A DNA stretch of 64,000 bases, from NCBI GenBank assembly GCA_000697335.1, contig JNEM01010494.1:1-64000 (forward strand). Direction: 5' to 3'. The DNA comes from Conidiobolus incongruus B7586 (lineage: Eukaryota > Entomophthoromycota > Entomophthoromycetes > Entomophthorales > Conidiobolaceae). The first letter of the stretch is position 1. Every line of letters begins with the position of its first letter. Under the pieces are notes generated by a model that was given only the letters and a program-made list of their open reading frames with translations, searched no databases and was not told the DNA's origin. Positions 33,964 through 46,136 of the stretch are shown here, piece by piece. The translations under genes were made by a program, and so were the position numbers.

Positions 33964-35226
33964 CTATGATCTAAAGTTAAATAAAGTTGTAATGGAGTAG
34001 ACAACGAGAGCAGCTGGCATTATATACCAATATCCCATTGCAGTCAATCCAGCACCAACACCGGCACCGGCAACTGTGCCAACCATTTGCTTCCATTCCC
34101 TATAAGGGTCTAGCTCAAATTGAAATATAGGATTTGTATGAGACGAGCTTATTAAATCGATTGCAAAGCGACAATAAACTGGTCTATGATCAGAAAGCTG
34201 GATGGATTGAATTGACTGGTAATCTTTGAAGTGCAATGGATGGTAAGGAACACCATCATCAGTTTTTAATTTCTCAGCAAGCTCATCATTTGGAGGGCGA
34301 ACTGCAACCAATACCCTATCACACCATGATGGAGTCCTCGAATAGTCCAGTTGGTTACTATTCAGCAAATATTTATAAGTGGGTGGGAAGGTGATTGTGG
34401 CTTCCCTGAACCAACCTAAAAATGGTAGCGTAGTTCGATGTTGGTGTAGCTGATCATTTTCCTCATTATACTGAATGGGCTCTTCTAAAGGGATATAGTC
34501 AAGAGGATGTCCCGCGACTATTTCATGCTCTTCAGCAGCGTTAACACGATAGTTTAGGTCGCCAAGGATGATTACACTATCGTGATCAGATAACATCATC
34601 TTTTCCATATCTGGATGAGAGAATTCTAAACGTTTAGCAAAGTCCATGAGTTGAAAATTGCGCATTGAACTATCTGTTTTATTTGCATCCAAATGAGCAC
34701 ATATGATATTTATAAAATATTCTGATCTTTCTTCTGTGCTTGAATTGGGTTGGTTGTCAATTGAATTTATTTTCATACGTATGCTAACACTGATAGCACC
34801 CTTATTTCCTGTCCAAAATATACCACTTCCCAATCCTACAGGAAGGACAGAAATTATATTCTTTGTGACGGTTTTATCTCTGGAAAATATAAACAATGCA
34901 TTCGAACCGAACCCTGTACCACTTAAAAGGGTATAATCAGTATTAATATCATTTTGCCTTTCATTGGAGAGTGTTTCGGTAAAAGAGTTGATCTTCTGTT
35001 GAATTTCTATACCTACTTCTTGTACGTATTTTTGATTTCCACCAAGTAGAGCATCCCTCAACCCTAAAAATTCTTCATAACCAACAGCAATTAAATCGGG
35101 CAAGTCATTTAAGTTAAAATTCAGAAACTGAGGGTCTATCCATGAATAAAGCTCTTTAGGATGATTTTGCTCTTTATGAACGTTGAAAGTACAAGCAATA
35201 ATATTTAACTGGCTATTTATTTTCAT
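33964..35226 (-). CDS. INP54: Tail-anchored inositol polyphosphate 5-phosphatase (Inp54-like)
   Basis: Intronless gene for 420 residues. The whole protein is a 5-phosphatase catalytic domain: CTFNVH (12-17), GTGFGSNAL, FWTGNKGAISV (138-147), NIICAHLDA, GDLNYRVN (222-229), PPTYKY (281-286), RTPSWCDRVL (297-306) and SDHRPVYC (345-352). These supply the Mg-binding and substrate residues, so it should hydrolyse the 5-phosphate of phosphoinositides such as PI(4,5)P2. A hydrophobic segment closes the protein (about 384-416, Gly/Ala-rich then YWYIMPAALVVYSITTLF), predicting a C-terminal tail anchor. Yeast Inp54 has the same design and lies on the ER, which suggests orthology; the symbol is inferred from this layout. 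Divergent from HELLS, 1.2 kb apart. Confidence 0.85.
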   Translation of the reverse strand: MKINSQLNIIACTFNVHKEQNHPKELYSWIDPQFLNFNLNDLPDLIAVGYEEFLGLRDALLGGNQKYVQEVGIEIQQKINSFTETLSNERQNDINTDYTLLSGTGFGSNALFIFSRDKTVTKNIISVLPVGLGSGIFWTGNKGAISVSIRMKINSIDNQPNSSTEERSEYFINIICAHLDANKTDSSMRNFQLMDFAKRLEFSHPDMEKMMLSDHDSVIILGDLNYRVNAAEEHEIVAGHPLDYIPLEEPIQYNEENDQLHQHRTTLPFLGWFREATITFPPTYKYLLNSNQLDYSRTPSWCDRVLVAVRPPNDELAEKLKTDDGVPYHPLHFKDYQSIQSIQLSDHRPVYCRFAIDLISSSHTNPIFQFELDPYREWKQMVGTVAGAGVGAGLTAMGYWYIMPAALVVYSITTLFNFRS

Positions 35227-36422
35227 ATTATTAAATTAAAAGAGTAATAGAGATAGTATTGATGATGAATGTTAATTTATACTATAAAATGGTTTGATGA
35301 TTTAATTATTACCAATTTAAGTGACTATTTAGTTTGAAGTAATGAGTATTTAATATTTTCCTGTGTGATGGATTTGATTGGATTATTTAAGTCTATTTTT
35401 ATGTTTAGAGTTTTACTATAGGAATTGTTCTATAAATTTTATCTATTTTCGCATTTTCACTGGTAAAATCGGCTGCTGTATGAATATTAAGAAATATAAA
35501 TCTATTAAAATAATAACTATACTCTAAAATCTTAAGAAATACCGAAAATTCGAAAATACCCTATTGTTTATTTAATACATCTTGCAATTTCATACAAATT
35601 TTAATGTTAGATATTTTTTGGAAGTCTAAAATTATTTCAAAATAAGATTCTCGATTTGATAATTTGATATTAAAAAGGTCAAAAACTAAAATTTTAAAAT
35701 AGTGATAGATATTAGTTTTGATATACCATTATTGAATTAAACTACATAAGCAATATTATACAATAAATTTATTACGTTCATATAAAATGATTTGCATAAA
35801 AAACCAAAACTATTTTGTATTGAAATTTTTTAGGAAATTCAAAGAATTTGGAATTTTTATTTTATGATTCAAATATATTAAAATTATTTGATTAAATCCA
35901 AGTAATTATATATTTGAATTCTAAAAGCTATGAATAGGAACTGAATATTATATAGATCATTTTAACTACTATATTAATTATATAATTATTTAATTTGGTT
36001 TGTTTATTGAATACTGTTGTATGAAACATAAAATTTTGAATTGCTTTATTATTAAATTAGTTCTCTAATTATGCATAATATTTTGATGATAGTTAGAAAT
36101 AGAAGATTTTACTTTAAAAACTAATACATATAATACTAATCAGTTTATATAGTATTCCAAATTGAATTTTAATCAAATATTTATCAAATAAAATACTTGT
36201 TATTTTTTGAAAATTTGATTACAGAAATATCGACCAATCAAGAATGAGAGAAGTATCAAATTGATTCTGATTTAATTTCAGCCAATAATTTTGACACTAT
36301 ATAATAAATGCTCTGAATCGCGTTTGACATTTTATCTCAAGTTTAGGAAAGTTGGTTTTCATAAATAATACTCAATTCTTTTAAGTTTGTTAGAGTATTA
36401 TTTATTAGTAATATTTGAAAAA
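35227..36422. other. Divergent spacer between INP54-like and HELLS genes
   Basis: About 1.2 kb of AT-rich DNA holding both promoters. No TCCCATAA octamer is present. A TATA-like word (CTATATAATAAATG) lies near 36295 on the HELLS side. Confidence 0.5.
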
Positions 36423-38984
36423 ATGGCTGAAACTGTACCTAAACCAATTCAACCTATTCAGGAAGATGTCAAAGTAGAAGGAGACATTGCAGCAATAAAT
36501 GAAACTACAGTAAATAACCAACCTGTTACTGAAAATCTGAAAACCCTCAAAGATAATGTGAGTATTTTGAATTTAAGCTTTTGTTTCATATACTAATATT
36601 TTCGTTTTCAAGGCCTATAAGAGTTTTGAAAACACCTATCAGATTCAAAGGTTCCAACGTTTGAACTTCTTGATCGAACAAACTACTCTTTATAGCAATT
36701 TCTTAAGTCAAAAATTGGTCGAGCATACTCAAGAAAGAGCTAAATTCTTAGAAGAAAACCCCAACTTCGATGATTATGTTCAAAACTCTACCCAAAGCAA
36801 GAAACGTGGTAGACCTACCAGAAATACCACTAAAAAATCTAAAAATGCCAGAGTAAGCAATTATTATATGAAATTAATCATTTTTATAATTTCTTTTCTT
36901 AGACTGAGACGCCTCCTATGGCTCCTAATGGTCAACCTTCTTTATTAACTGGTGCTTGCTTGAGAGAATATCAGCTCCAAGGAATGCAATGGTTGATATC
37001 TCTGTATGAAAATGGCTTAAATGGTATCCTTGCTGACGAAATGGGTTTAGGGAAGGTATATATTATCTTTACTACTTATATTAAATGCTTATCTATTGTT
37101 TAGACTATCCAAACCATTGCTTTTATAGCTTATCTTATTGAAAAAAGGGTCAAAGGACCCTTTATCATCGTCGCTCCACTTTCCACCATTGCTAATTGGA
37201 TTAACGAATTCAATCGCTTTACTCCTTCCCTCGAAGTAGTTTTGTATTATGGTACTAAAGACGAGAGGAAGATGATTCGTAAGCAAAGCCTTTTATCCCC
37301 CAAGTCTCTCTACCCTATCATCATTACTTCATATGAAGTAGCAATGAAAGACCGCGTTGCCCTTCAGGTAAATTATATTATTAATAAATGATAATATAAA
37401 ATACTGATATTAATATAGAATATCAACTGGAAATATATGGTTGTTGATGAGTGTCAAAGGATCAAGAATTTCAATTGTAAATTGGTCAATGACCTCAAGA
37501 GATATAATACCGACAACAGACTTTTATTAACTGGTACTCCTCTCCAGGTAGGAAATTTTCTATTCAATGTATTCTTTCAGCAATTAACCTATTCTAACAT
37601 GGATACTAGAACAACTTAAACGAACTGTGGAGCTTACTCAATTTCTTGTTACCTGACGTGTTCAATGATATGGATAGTTTTGTGGACTGGTAACTTTAAT
37701 ACCTTGATCAAAATTTATACATTGTTCTAACTCCAGTTCCTATTTAGGTTCGATTTCTCAGACCTCAGACAAGAGGGAGGCGATGCGCTGATCCTAGACA
37801 AAGAAAAAGAAAAGAGCATTATCTCCAAACTTCATCACATCTTGAAGCCTTTCTTACTCCGCAGACTCAAATCTGACGTCGAAAAAATGCTCCCTAGAAA
37901 GAGAGAGTATATTTTGTATGCCAATTTGACCGAGCCTCAGCGTGCTTTATACGAAGCCTGTGTTAGCAGAACGGCTCGCGAATATTTAATGGAAAAAGCG
38001 AAGAAATCAGGTGCCAATTCGACTCAGCTTAAAGTCTTTAAAAACACCAGTACATTGAACATTGCAATGCAATGTAGAAAAGTCTGTAATCACCCAGCAC
38101 TATGTGATCTCAAAGTCAACCCTGAAACTCATGAAGTCATCTATGATCTGGATACCTTGGTTAACAGCTCCGGTAAAATGATGTTATTGGATCGTTTGCT
38201 CGATAAATTGCTGGCCAAAGGACACAGAGTTCTTATTTTCTCTCAATTCACCACAATGCTTGACATTTTGGCTGAATATTTAATCAATATCAAGAAGTTG
38301 AATTGCTACCGTATTGACGGCGGTGTTCAACAGGAAGATCGACGCGATATGATTGAGGACTTTCAAAAGAACTCCAATGTCAAAGTATTCCTTCTCAGTA
38401 CCAGAGCTGGTGGTTTGGGTATCAACTTGACTGGTGCAGATACATGTATCATATACGACAGCGATTGGAATCCTCAAATGGATCTTCAAGCTCAAGACCG
38501 TTGCCATCGTATTGGTCAAACTAAGCCTGTCATTGTATACCGTTTGATCACTGCCAATACAGTTGAGTCTCATATGATCAAAGCTGCTTCTTCTAAACGT
38601 AAGTTAGAAAAATTGGTCATTCATCGTAACAAATTCAAAGGTTTGGGTAATGTGAGTTCCATTTCAAATGCTTCAATCCTTCAAGAACTTGAGTATATTC
38701 TCAAGAGTCACGAGTACGAGAAAGTAATCATCAAACCGGGAGACCAAGTAATTAGTGACCAAGATTTGGATCGTATTACTGATCGTTCAGATGCTGCATA
38801 TGAAACTGCTGACTCTGGCTCTGGTGGTGCTTTCGAAATTTATGAAACTAAATTCGAAGATAACTCATTTGTCATGAATCCTGAAGACCCTATTTATCTC
38901 TCACCTGATGACTCTGAACAGAAAACTGAAGAACTTGATTTAGAGAAAGTGAATGAATCACTTGATGACGAAGAATCTCAGTGA
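36423..38984 (+). CDS. HELLS: HELLS/LSH (Irc5) family SNF2 chromatin remodeller
   Basis: Seven exons (36423-36557, 36613-36852, 36903-37055, 37104-37367, 37419-37547, 37610-37689, 37748-38984) encode 745 residues. HELLS/LSH (Irc5 in yeast, DDM1 in plants) slides nucleosomes and supports DNA methylation or cohesin loading. The N-terminus has the family helix [19 protein letters not shown] and a basic stretch [15 protein letters not shown] (AT-hook-like). ATPase motifs: Q-motif [11 protein letters not shown], motif I DEMGLGKT (170-177), PLSTIANW, motif II DECQ (274-277), [24 protein letters not shown], then the helicase C lobe with [27 protein letters not shown] and [15 protein letters not shown]. 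The C-terminus [16 protein letters not shown] and [19 protein letters not shown] is diagnostic for HELLS. Odd: motif II has Cys-Gln where the family has Gly-His or Ala-His. Confidence 0.93.
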
Positions 38985-39658
38985 TCTTTTTGATATATTT
39001 AGCATTATAAATATATAATTATTATCATTTTTCACTTTATTATTTTAATCATATTACTTGATTTTTTAAGATTTATTTGGATGCTTTATATCCATATTTA
39101 ACTAGAGTAGAGGATCTGTTTATGTTATTGTATTTACAATCACTATTGAATTATCTTTAAATACCATTGATTCTTCTATTTTGGTTAATAATTTGAATAT
39201 GCCAACCAATGAAATGATTATGAATAGTTTGAATATATGGTTATTAAGATATTGTATATTTATTAAGAATCTCAAATTATTATGGATATAAACATGAAAG
39301 TCAATTATTATTTAAGTATTTAATAAGTTCAGATATTAAGTAATATTATTATATAAAATGAAGATTTTATTCAAAATATTTTAAAAACTTGAATATATTT
39401 CCTTATCTGTAAATTGAAAATTATTGATTATTAACTTTTCAAAGATAATTTATGAATAATAATTTCATGTGACTGAGAAAATTAAATTAGTTTATCTAAT
39501 TTCTAATGACAAGAAAATAATTTTTTACACATATTGTTTGAAACAGCAGTAAACCATAATTCTATAAATATGAATATGCACTTAAATTGGCTCGTCAACG
39601 TAATTCAAATCTATATCATTTCTCAATAAATTTTTAATTTAAGGCTATTTTAATCACG
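38985..39658. other. Intergenic AT-rich DNA
   Basis: About 670 bp between HELLS and the thioredoxin-UBX gene in the same direction. No gene or octamer seen. Confidence 0.55.
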
Positions 39659-40603
39659 ATGGCTGTTATTCACATTAGCTCAGAATCTGAATACTACGGC
39701 TATGTATCTCGCTCAAATAAAAAATTGGTAATTGAAGTTACTGTTTATAATTTTATATATCTAATCTTCATTATATGAATAGGTCGTTGTAGATTTCTTT
39801 GCTACTTGGTAATATTTTAGTTATTAATATATCATTTATTTTTCAGCATTTAACTCTCTAAATTTGTTTCAAAATATATGAATAATTACTAATTCATTTT
39901 ATAGGTGTGGACCTTGTAGAATGGTAGAAGGACCTTACGAGAGCCTTGCCAGCAAATACTCGGGTGCAAATTTCCTCAAAGTAGACGTTGACCAACATCA
40001 AGGCATCTCTTCATCTGCTGGTGTGACTGCCATGCCCACCTTTCAAGTATTAAACATTTTTTCAGATTATATTTTAGATTCCAATTGTAACATCTTTTAG
40101 GTATATCTTCAAGGCGAAATGAAAGGCTCTGTTCGAGGCGCAAACTTATCTGAACTTGAGAATCTAATTATGTCCTATTACAAGAACTTTGACAGCTTTA
40201 GCGGCGCCGGAAATAAATTGGGCAGCAGCTCTGGTTCTTCAAACTCTCAAGCTTCAGCTCCTAACCCATTTGCTGCGCTGCTCCAGCCTAACCTTGTTGG
40301 TCCCGAAGTTGAATGTGAATTATGCGTCAGACTGTGGGATAATAAGAGCTTAAAGCATACTTTCCGCAGTACTGATACACTTGAAACCGTATATAACTGG
40401 GTTGCAACTCTACCAGGTGCTCCTGATAAGTTCTGGTTAGCTAATACATTCCCCAGGAAGTAAGTTTATCTTATAATTTGGATAACTGTTACGATTAATT
40501 TATATTTAGAATTTATCAAGACAATCAATTGGGATCCACTTTAAGAGAGGAAGGTCTCATATCTCGTGGACAATTATTGGTTAAGCTTAATAATCAGATT
40601 TAA
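39659..40603 (+). CDS. Thioredoxin-UBX fusion protein
   Basis: Five exons (39659-39727, 39783-39808, 39905-40046, 40101-40459, 40510-40603) encode 229 residues. Residues 1-105 are a thioredoxin with the full active site W-C-G-P-C (C33, C36; the Trp codon is split by an intron) and the cis-proline in AMPTFQ. A flexible Gly/Ser/Ala linker (~112-138) leads to a UBX domain from ~150: ECELCVRLWDNKSLKHTF, TLETVYNWV, FWLANTFPRK with the FPR loop at 196-198 used by UBX domains to bind p97/Cdc48. The end (LREEGLISRGQLLVKL) is typical UBX. It should therefore be a redox-active cofactor of p97. UBX proteins such as FAF1/UBXD7 carry a UAS domain with a thioredoxin fold but no CxxC, so this differs. Confidence 0.85.
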
Positions 40604-42614
40604 AACTAATAAATCTTTTTTAATTTTGTGAAATGTCATTTTTGTCAATATTTTATTAATTGAATTTTTTCAAGCCCTACTGATATCAATATTATTGATT
40701 AAGTTTTATATATAATAATTATGAAATAGTTTTTTATATTTATAATTGTTTATTTAGATAAAAATTATATAATATATTATATTCATTATAGCGAATTTAA
40801 ATGAATCTAAATTTTACCGTTTAATGTATATATTCAATGATTTAAACTCTTTGAAGTCAATTTTAGCAACAGATTCAGTCATAATTCGAAATATATTTCA
40901 ATTTAACCATCAGTAAGATAAATAATAAAGATATGAAATATAATATCAACTTATATTAGAACTCGATTAAAATATATATTGATTTTGAAATATTATAATT
41001 TAAGGTTTCAAAGTAAAATAAAAAATGATATGTAGAGAGGAAATGAAATAAAGTCGTGAATATTCCATATTTTGATACTAAAAAATAAGTTTTTTACCAT
41101 AAACAAGTTTGCTAATAATTATAATTTCATATTTATTGAATAACTGAAATATATGATACCATATTAAGTTCTCTCGATTAAATTGATATTAAATTTTTTA
41201 ATAATCTTTAATAGTATAACATCAATATAATTTAGGATTATTTGTATGCATTTACAGATTATAGTAAACACTACAAATAATTTATTATTTTGATATTTTT
41301 TTAAAACCATTAATTTATTCAATAATATGGAAATTTGACGAAGTTACTATCAAACTCTGTTCATAAGTAAATAAACTTCACAGTGTTAGCGAATCGACGT
41401 CTTTAATTTATTCTATCCAAAGTTTTAACTAAATAAAAATCAATTCATTAAGTAAAATTTCATTGACCTTTAATTTAGTTATAATGAAATTTGGAATATT
41501 GTTAAAAGTTCAGATCTAAATTTTATTTATAATGAAAAACAAGAATGAAAAATTATGGGATGAACTAGTTAAATTTTAAGATTTTAAAATGTTCAACTAG
41601 CGTTTAAACTGGAAAAATTTATTGTACTGTACCTCAACAACTGAACACTATCATTATATATACAAAATGGCATGGTTAATATTAATTGTATCATTTTGAC
41701 TTCAGTTCATTATTTTATTGTCATAAAAAAGCATTATAAGCAATAAATTACACGTGATCTACTTCAAACGATTCATATATTGTCATTGAACCCATCTTTT
41801 ATTATTAGCGATGTTTAGCTGAGCGCTGATATGAAAAAGTACAATAGGATCTATTATAATATCCTGGTCTTATACAATATCTTTATAGTTTTAATATATT
41901 ATCTCAAACTTTTAATCTTATATTTTGTTTAAACATTTACCACAAATCATATTTATTTCGATTAACTTGATTAAAAATATCGACCAAACACCAACATAAA
42001 TCCGGATTATATGACTAAAATATTTTAATATTATGAGTTTCACATATTTGTTAATTATTGTAATTTTTATTTACAGAGTATATAATTTATCTTTTTTTTT
42101 GAAATCTAAATCATTGTAGTTTTGCTCTAATGGATATTAAAGCCTACATTACCAAATTAAGAAATTATATAAAATTGAGTAAAATATATTTTTCAATTTA
42201 GGATATAAATTATTAAAAATTTAATCAAAATAATTATCATAGTAACCATTATTTATAATTATATAAAATACATCTCAATGATTATAAATGAAATTAAATG
42301 CGATATACCCATGATTTTAACTACAATTCATTTAATTATAGACTTATCAGTTGGATGATTGTAATCAGAGTTAATAGAGTTTTACTGATGTTTACTTGCT
42401 GAACGTGGAAAATAACTGATGTTCTAAAATCTTGAATTTCTATGAAATTCTAACAGATAGGTCATTGGACAGTGGTGCAGTGAAGAACACATGACTAAAT
42501 TGGATCGGTTAATTAATATGGATTTAATGGAAGTAAAATAATGAACTTGTGACGTGTATTAATTTCTTATTCAATATAATCCATTTACTAAGCTGGGTAC
42601 TTGAGAAATTGGTT
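40604..42614. other. Intergenic AT-rich DNA, 2 kb
   Basis: No gene supported. One orphan octamer reads on the minus strand at 41553-41560 with no gene behind it. Confidence 0.55.
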
Positions 42615-42622
42615 TATAAATA
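42615..42622 (+). promoter_or_regulatory. TATA-like element before the allantoinase gene
   Basis: TATAAATA 60 nt before the ATG at 42675, within a gene that lacks the octamer. Weak on its own in AT-rich DNA. Confidence 0.35.
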
Positions 42623-42674
42623 TAAACAATATTAGTCTATTGGACCTGTCCATCATATTTGATTGTAAATAAAA

Positions 42675-43710
42675 ATGTCTATTCACAACACTACAGAAGG
42701 CATTCAACAAACTAACTACGTCAAAGACAGTTCTTGCTATCCTAGAAATTTGATTGGCTATGGTCCCAATCCACCTAATCCCAACTGGCCTAACAACGCC
42801 AAAATTGCAGTCCAATTCGTCTTAAACTACGAAGAAGGTGGTGAAAACACCATTTTAAACGGTGACTTGGGTTCTGAAACTCACTTGACTGAGGTAAATA
42901 TAATCTATTCATTCAAATTGCTTTTGTCTCATTAGTCATTCCGAAATTTAGACTCCTGGAAATCCCTCTCAAATTGGTGTTCGTGATATTTCTACTGAAT
43001 CTTGCTTCGAATACGGTAGCAGATGTGGTGTTTACCGTGTTTTAAACGCTTTCAAGGATTACGGCTACCATCTTACTGTTTATGCTGTAGGTAAGGCCCT
43101 TGAATTAAATCCCGATATTGGTCGTATCTTCATTGAAGGTGGACATGAAGTTGCCAGCCACCACTACCGCTGGATCAACTACGCCAATACGAATGAACAA
43201 GTCGAAAGAGATCAAATCAGAAAGTGTGTTGAAGTTATCAAGCAAACCACTGGCTCTGCCCCTGTTGGTTGGTACACTGGCAGACAATCTGCTCATCATC
43301 GTCAGATTCTCCTGGAAGAATTCGACAAATTGGGTTTACAACTCAAATATGACTCTGATGCCTACAACGATGATCTCCCCTACTACGTCCAAGTCAATAA
43401 CAAGCCCCACTTGGTCATCCCTTACACTTTAGATGTTAACGACATGAAGTTCGGTAACTACCCTGGTATCTCTACTGCCGACGATTACTTCGCTGTCCTC
43501 AAGAGTGCTTTCGATACCCTGTACGAAGAAGGAGTCAAGGGATCTCCCAAGATGTTCTCAGTTGGTCTTCACTGCCGTATCATTGGCAGACCTGGTAGAT
43601 TCCAAGGTTTGAAGAAGTTCTTAGACTATATCTCCAAATTCGATGACATCTGGGTCGCTAAGAGAGAAGAAATAGCTGATCACTGGTTAAAGACTTTCCC
43701 TGCTAAATAA
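42675..43710 (+). CDS. puuE: PuuE-type allantoinase (polysaccharide deacetylase family)
   Basis: Two exons (42675-42893, 42952-43710) encode 325 residues. The opening RNLIGYGPNPPNPNWPNNAK and VQFVLNYEEGGENTILNGD are nearly diagnostic for PuuE, the metal-independent allantoinase of ureide catabolism that opens allantoin to allantoate; the family shares the NodB/polysaccharide deacetylase fold. Further marks are YGSRCGVYRVLNAFKDYG, GHEVASHHYRWINY, GWYTGRQS, DSDAYNDDLPYYV and the C-terminal GLHCRIIGRPGRFQGLKKFLDY. Length is as in the family. Strong codon bias toward C-ending codons suggests high expression. No peroxisomal SKL-type tail is present (ends FPAK). Relatives in the same family deacetylate chitin, but the residues above favour allantoinase. 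No other ureide gene is nearby. Confidence 0.88.
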
Positions 43711-44004
43711 TTAAACTAAAACAAACGTCAATTGTATAATTTGTAAATAGTGATCTTTTGTTTTATATATTTTATATTAGTACATTTAATAGGTAGTCGA
43801 TTAGATTGATAGATTTATATTAGAAAATACTTTTATATGTTAATCAATTATAAAATGATTATTACAAAGAATTAGGAGTTTTATTAATTGGAGATTGAAT
43901 CAATTGGTATAATATAGTCATTTAAATACCCTTCAGCATAAAATTAGAGCAAGATCTTGCTTCATTCAAAAATCAAGTCGTAACACACTGCTTTGTTACT
44001 AAAT

Positions 44005-45999
44005 TCATGGATCCAAAGGTTCAACAACCAAGCTGGCAGAGGGCCATAATCCCTTACAAGACTCCAAGGGATCTTGACTGGATTCATATTCGACTCTGGG
44101 GTACGGTGAGACAATGACAAATCTGGGTTCATGGACATAATCCTCTGGGAGTCCTGACGAAAGATCAAGCTGATCTTCATCAGGTTCAACTTGTAATGAT
44201 TCAACATAGTTGTAAAGTGTCTATTGAGAAAGTTTAGATATATTAACGAATAAAGATCAACATATTATATTTACCTGAACGGTATCATGAGCGTAAAATC
44301 TTCTCACAACTCTAGTGTTATCAGGCAAACGGAACTGAATCTTGGCAACATTTTTCTCATTAGCAGCAGGTTCAGGAGGAAGTGTAGCTTTTAATTGTTT
44401 ACGATAAATTGCTCTTCTCTAGAAATAATCAAAGTCAAATTTATGATATTAAAATATTGAAAATAATCTACTTTAGCTAATTCCAAGGCTTCTAAAGCTG
44501 CGAGCTCTTTTTCATGTTTTTCACGTTCAATACGCTCTCTTTCTTCTCTGGCTTTACGTTCCTATTTATTTTACAATTAGTATTGGTGATAATTAAAAAT
44601 CACATAGCGATTAAAATTACTTTTTCTTGATCTTGTCTCAAGCTTTCTAAATAGGCACGATCTTGCTCTTCTCTAATACTACGACTTGTTTCCCTTTCTA
44701 AACGATCGGCTCTAATCTGTTCCAAATATGGCGAGCATCTTTCGATTTGACGACGGATTCTTTGAATTGTATTTTCAACAGTATGGAATCCTATGTTTAT
44801 AGTAAATCGTATTAATACAATATTATCACTTGTTAAATAGTAATTGATTTACCTTCAATACGATCTACAACTAACATCTTACCAGAGTCTGACTGATTAG
44901 GGCGTCTTTGGAGACAGACAATGCCAATAAAAGGGAAAGTGCCAGCTTGAAGAATATTACTTACTAAATACTCCGATTAATTTATAGTCTAAACCAATAA
45001 AATAAAATAAAATTACCTTGATAACCTTCAGCATATTTTACATTTCCAGCCCAACATAAAAGATTATTTTCCCTAAAGAAATCGACAAATTGAGGAGAGG
45101 CCAAAACTTCAGTACAAAATCTGGGCATATCGTCATGTTGATCAGAGTGAAGGATCACAACTAGGATTTTAAGGTCACGCTTCGCTTGTTCTAGTGCCTA
45201 AAACAAATGTATATTATGTTAAATGTTGTATCCATATTGTATTTATTATTAAATTATTACTTGAGCATATCCAGATCCCAAAAATTCTGGATGAACTTCG
45301 CCATATTCCTCTTCAAATTGGTCTTGATAATGAACAATTGGTTGATTTGTATTTACTTGAGTGTAACCAATTGATTTAAAGGATCTAAATAAGAAGACTT
45401 TGAACAAGTTTTAGTCTGAAGTGAATAGCTTTGCAATAAATAGAATTACTTGGCAAGTAAAGGACTGATAACAAAACTCTAGAAATTAAATAGACAGGGA
45501 TAGTCAAATAGGACCAAAAAGAATTCTATTAAAAATTTGTTAATATCCGTCAATACAATTTAAACTAAATTTGCTTTACTCTCGGTGATCTAATAAAAAT
45601 TAAGTAAGTAATTTAAATACATTATCCCTAGTTAACATTTATACCTATTTGTATTTGTATTTGAGCTATTATTGCTAGAGCCACTGTGACTATTTCTCGT
45701 TAAAGGTGTGCTATCAGATTCATTTTGGTATTCCCTATTAGGCTCATCAAAACTAGCTTGAATAGCAGCCTAAATAAAAATATTAAACAATTCTGTTGAT
45801 AAATTGATATATTAGTATTATATACTTGAACGTTAAAATCATGAGAAGTTAATTTAAGGAGAGCAGTTTCTACATCATCAGTTTCCATAATTGACTAAAT
45901 TATATTAATTAATTTATCATTGACACTGTATTAGATTAATATTACCAAATATGTCTCTAATGCTTCCCTCTGACTAGAGTTTAATTGGTCCAAATCCAT
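44005..45999 (-). CDS. FAF2: FAF2/UBXD8 (Ubx2-like) ERAD p97 adaptor
   Basis: About twelve exons from ATG 45999 to the stop at 44005, roughly 460 residues. Exons include 45946-45999, 45826-45894, 45645-45769, a 10-nt microexon 45580-45589, 45450-45525 and 45261-45397; the last uses a CAAAG acceptor that restores frame. N-terminal UBA (LNSSQREALETYLS, VETALLKLTSHDFNVQAAIQ), a hydrophobic hairpin (YLTIPVYLISRVLLSVLYLP) for ER/lipid-droplet anchoring, UAS domain (FEEEYGEVHPEFLGSGYAQA, LEQAKRDLKILVVILHSDQHDD), a charged coiled coil (ERKAREERERIEREKHEKEL) and a C-terminal UBX domain (KIQFRLPDNTRVVRRFYA). FAF2 brings p97/Cdc48 to ER-associated degradation. The UBX loop reads YPR instead of FPR. An octamer lies 137 nt upstream. 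Confidence 0.92.
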
Positions 46000-46128
46000 T
46001 GTAACTTTATAATTAACGATAATAATAAATTTATAGTATTTAAAAAAGAGTTAATTTAACAGTCCTTAATAATATGTCATTAATAGCAAATACCCTTAGT
46101 TTATTCACATGATCATATTATTGATTAT

Positions 46129-46136
46129 TTATGGGA
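46129..46136 (-). promoter_or_regulatory. TCCCATAA promoter-like octamer (FAF2)
   Basis: Sense-orientation octamer on the minus strand, 137 nt before the FAF2 start; the largest spacing in the set. Confidence 0.45.
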
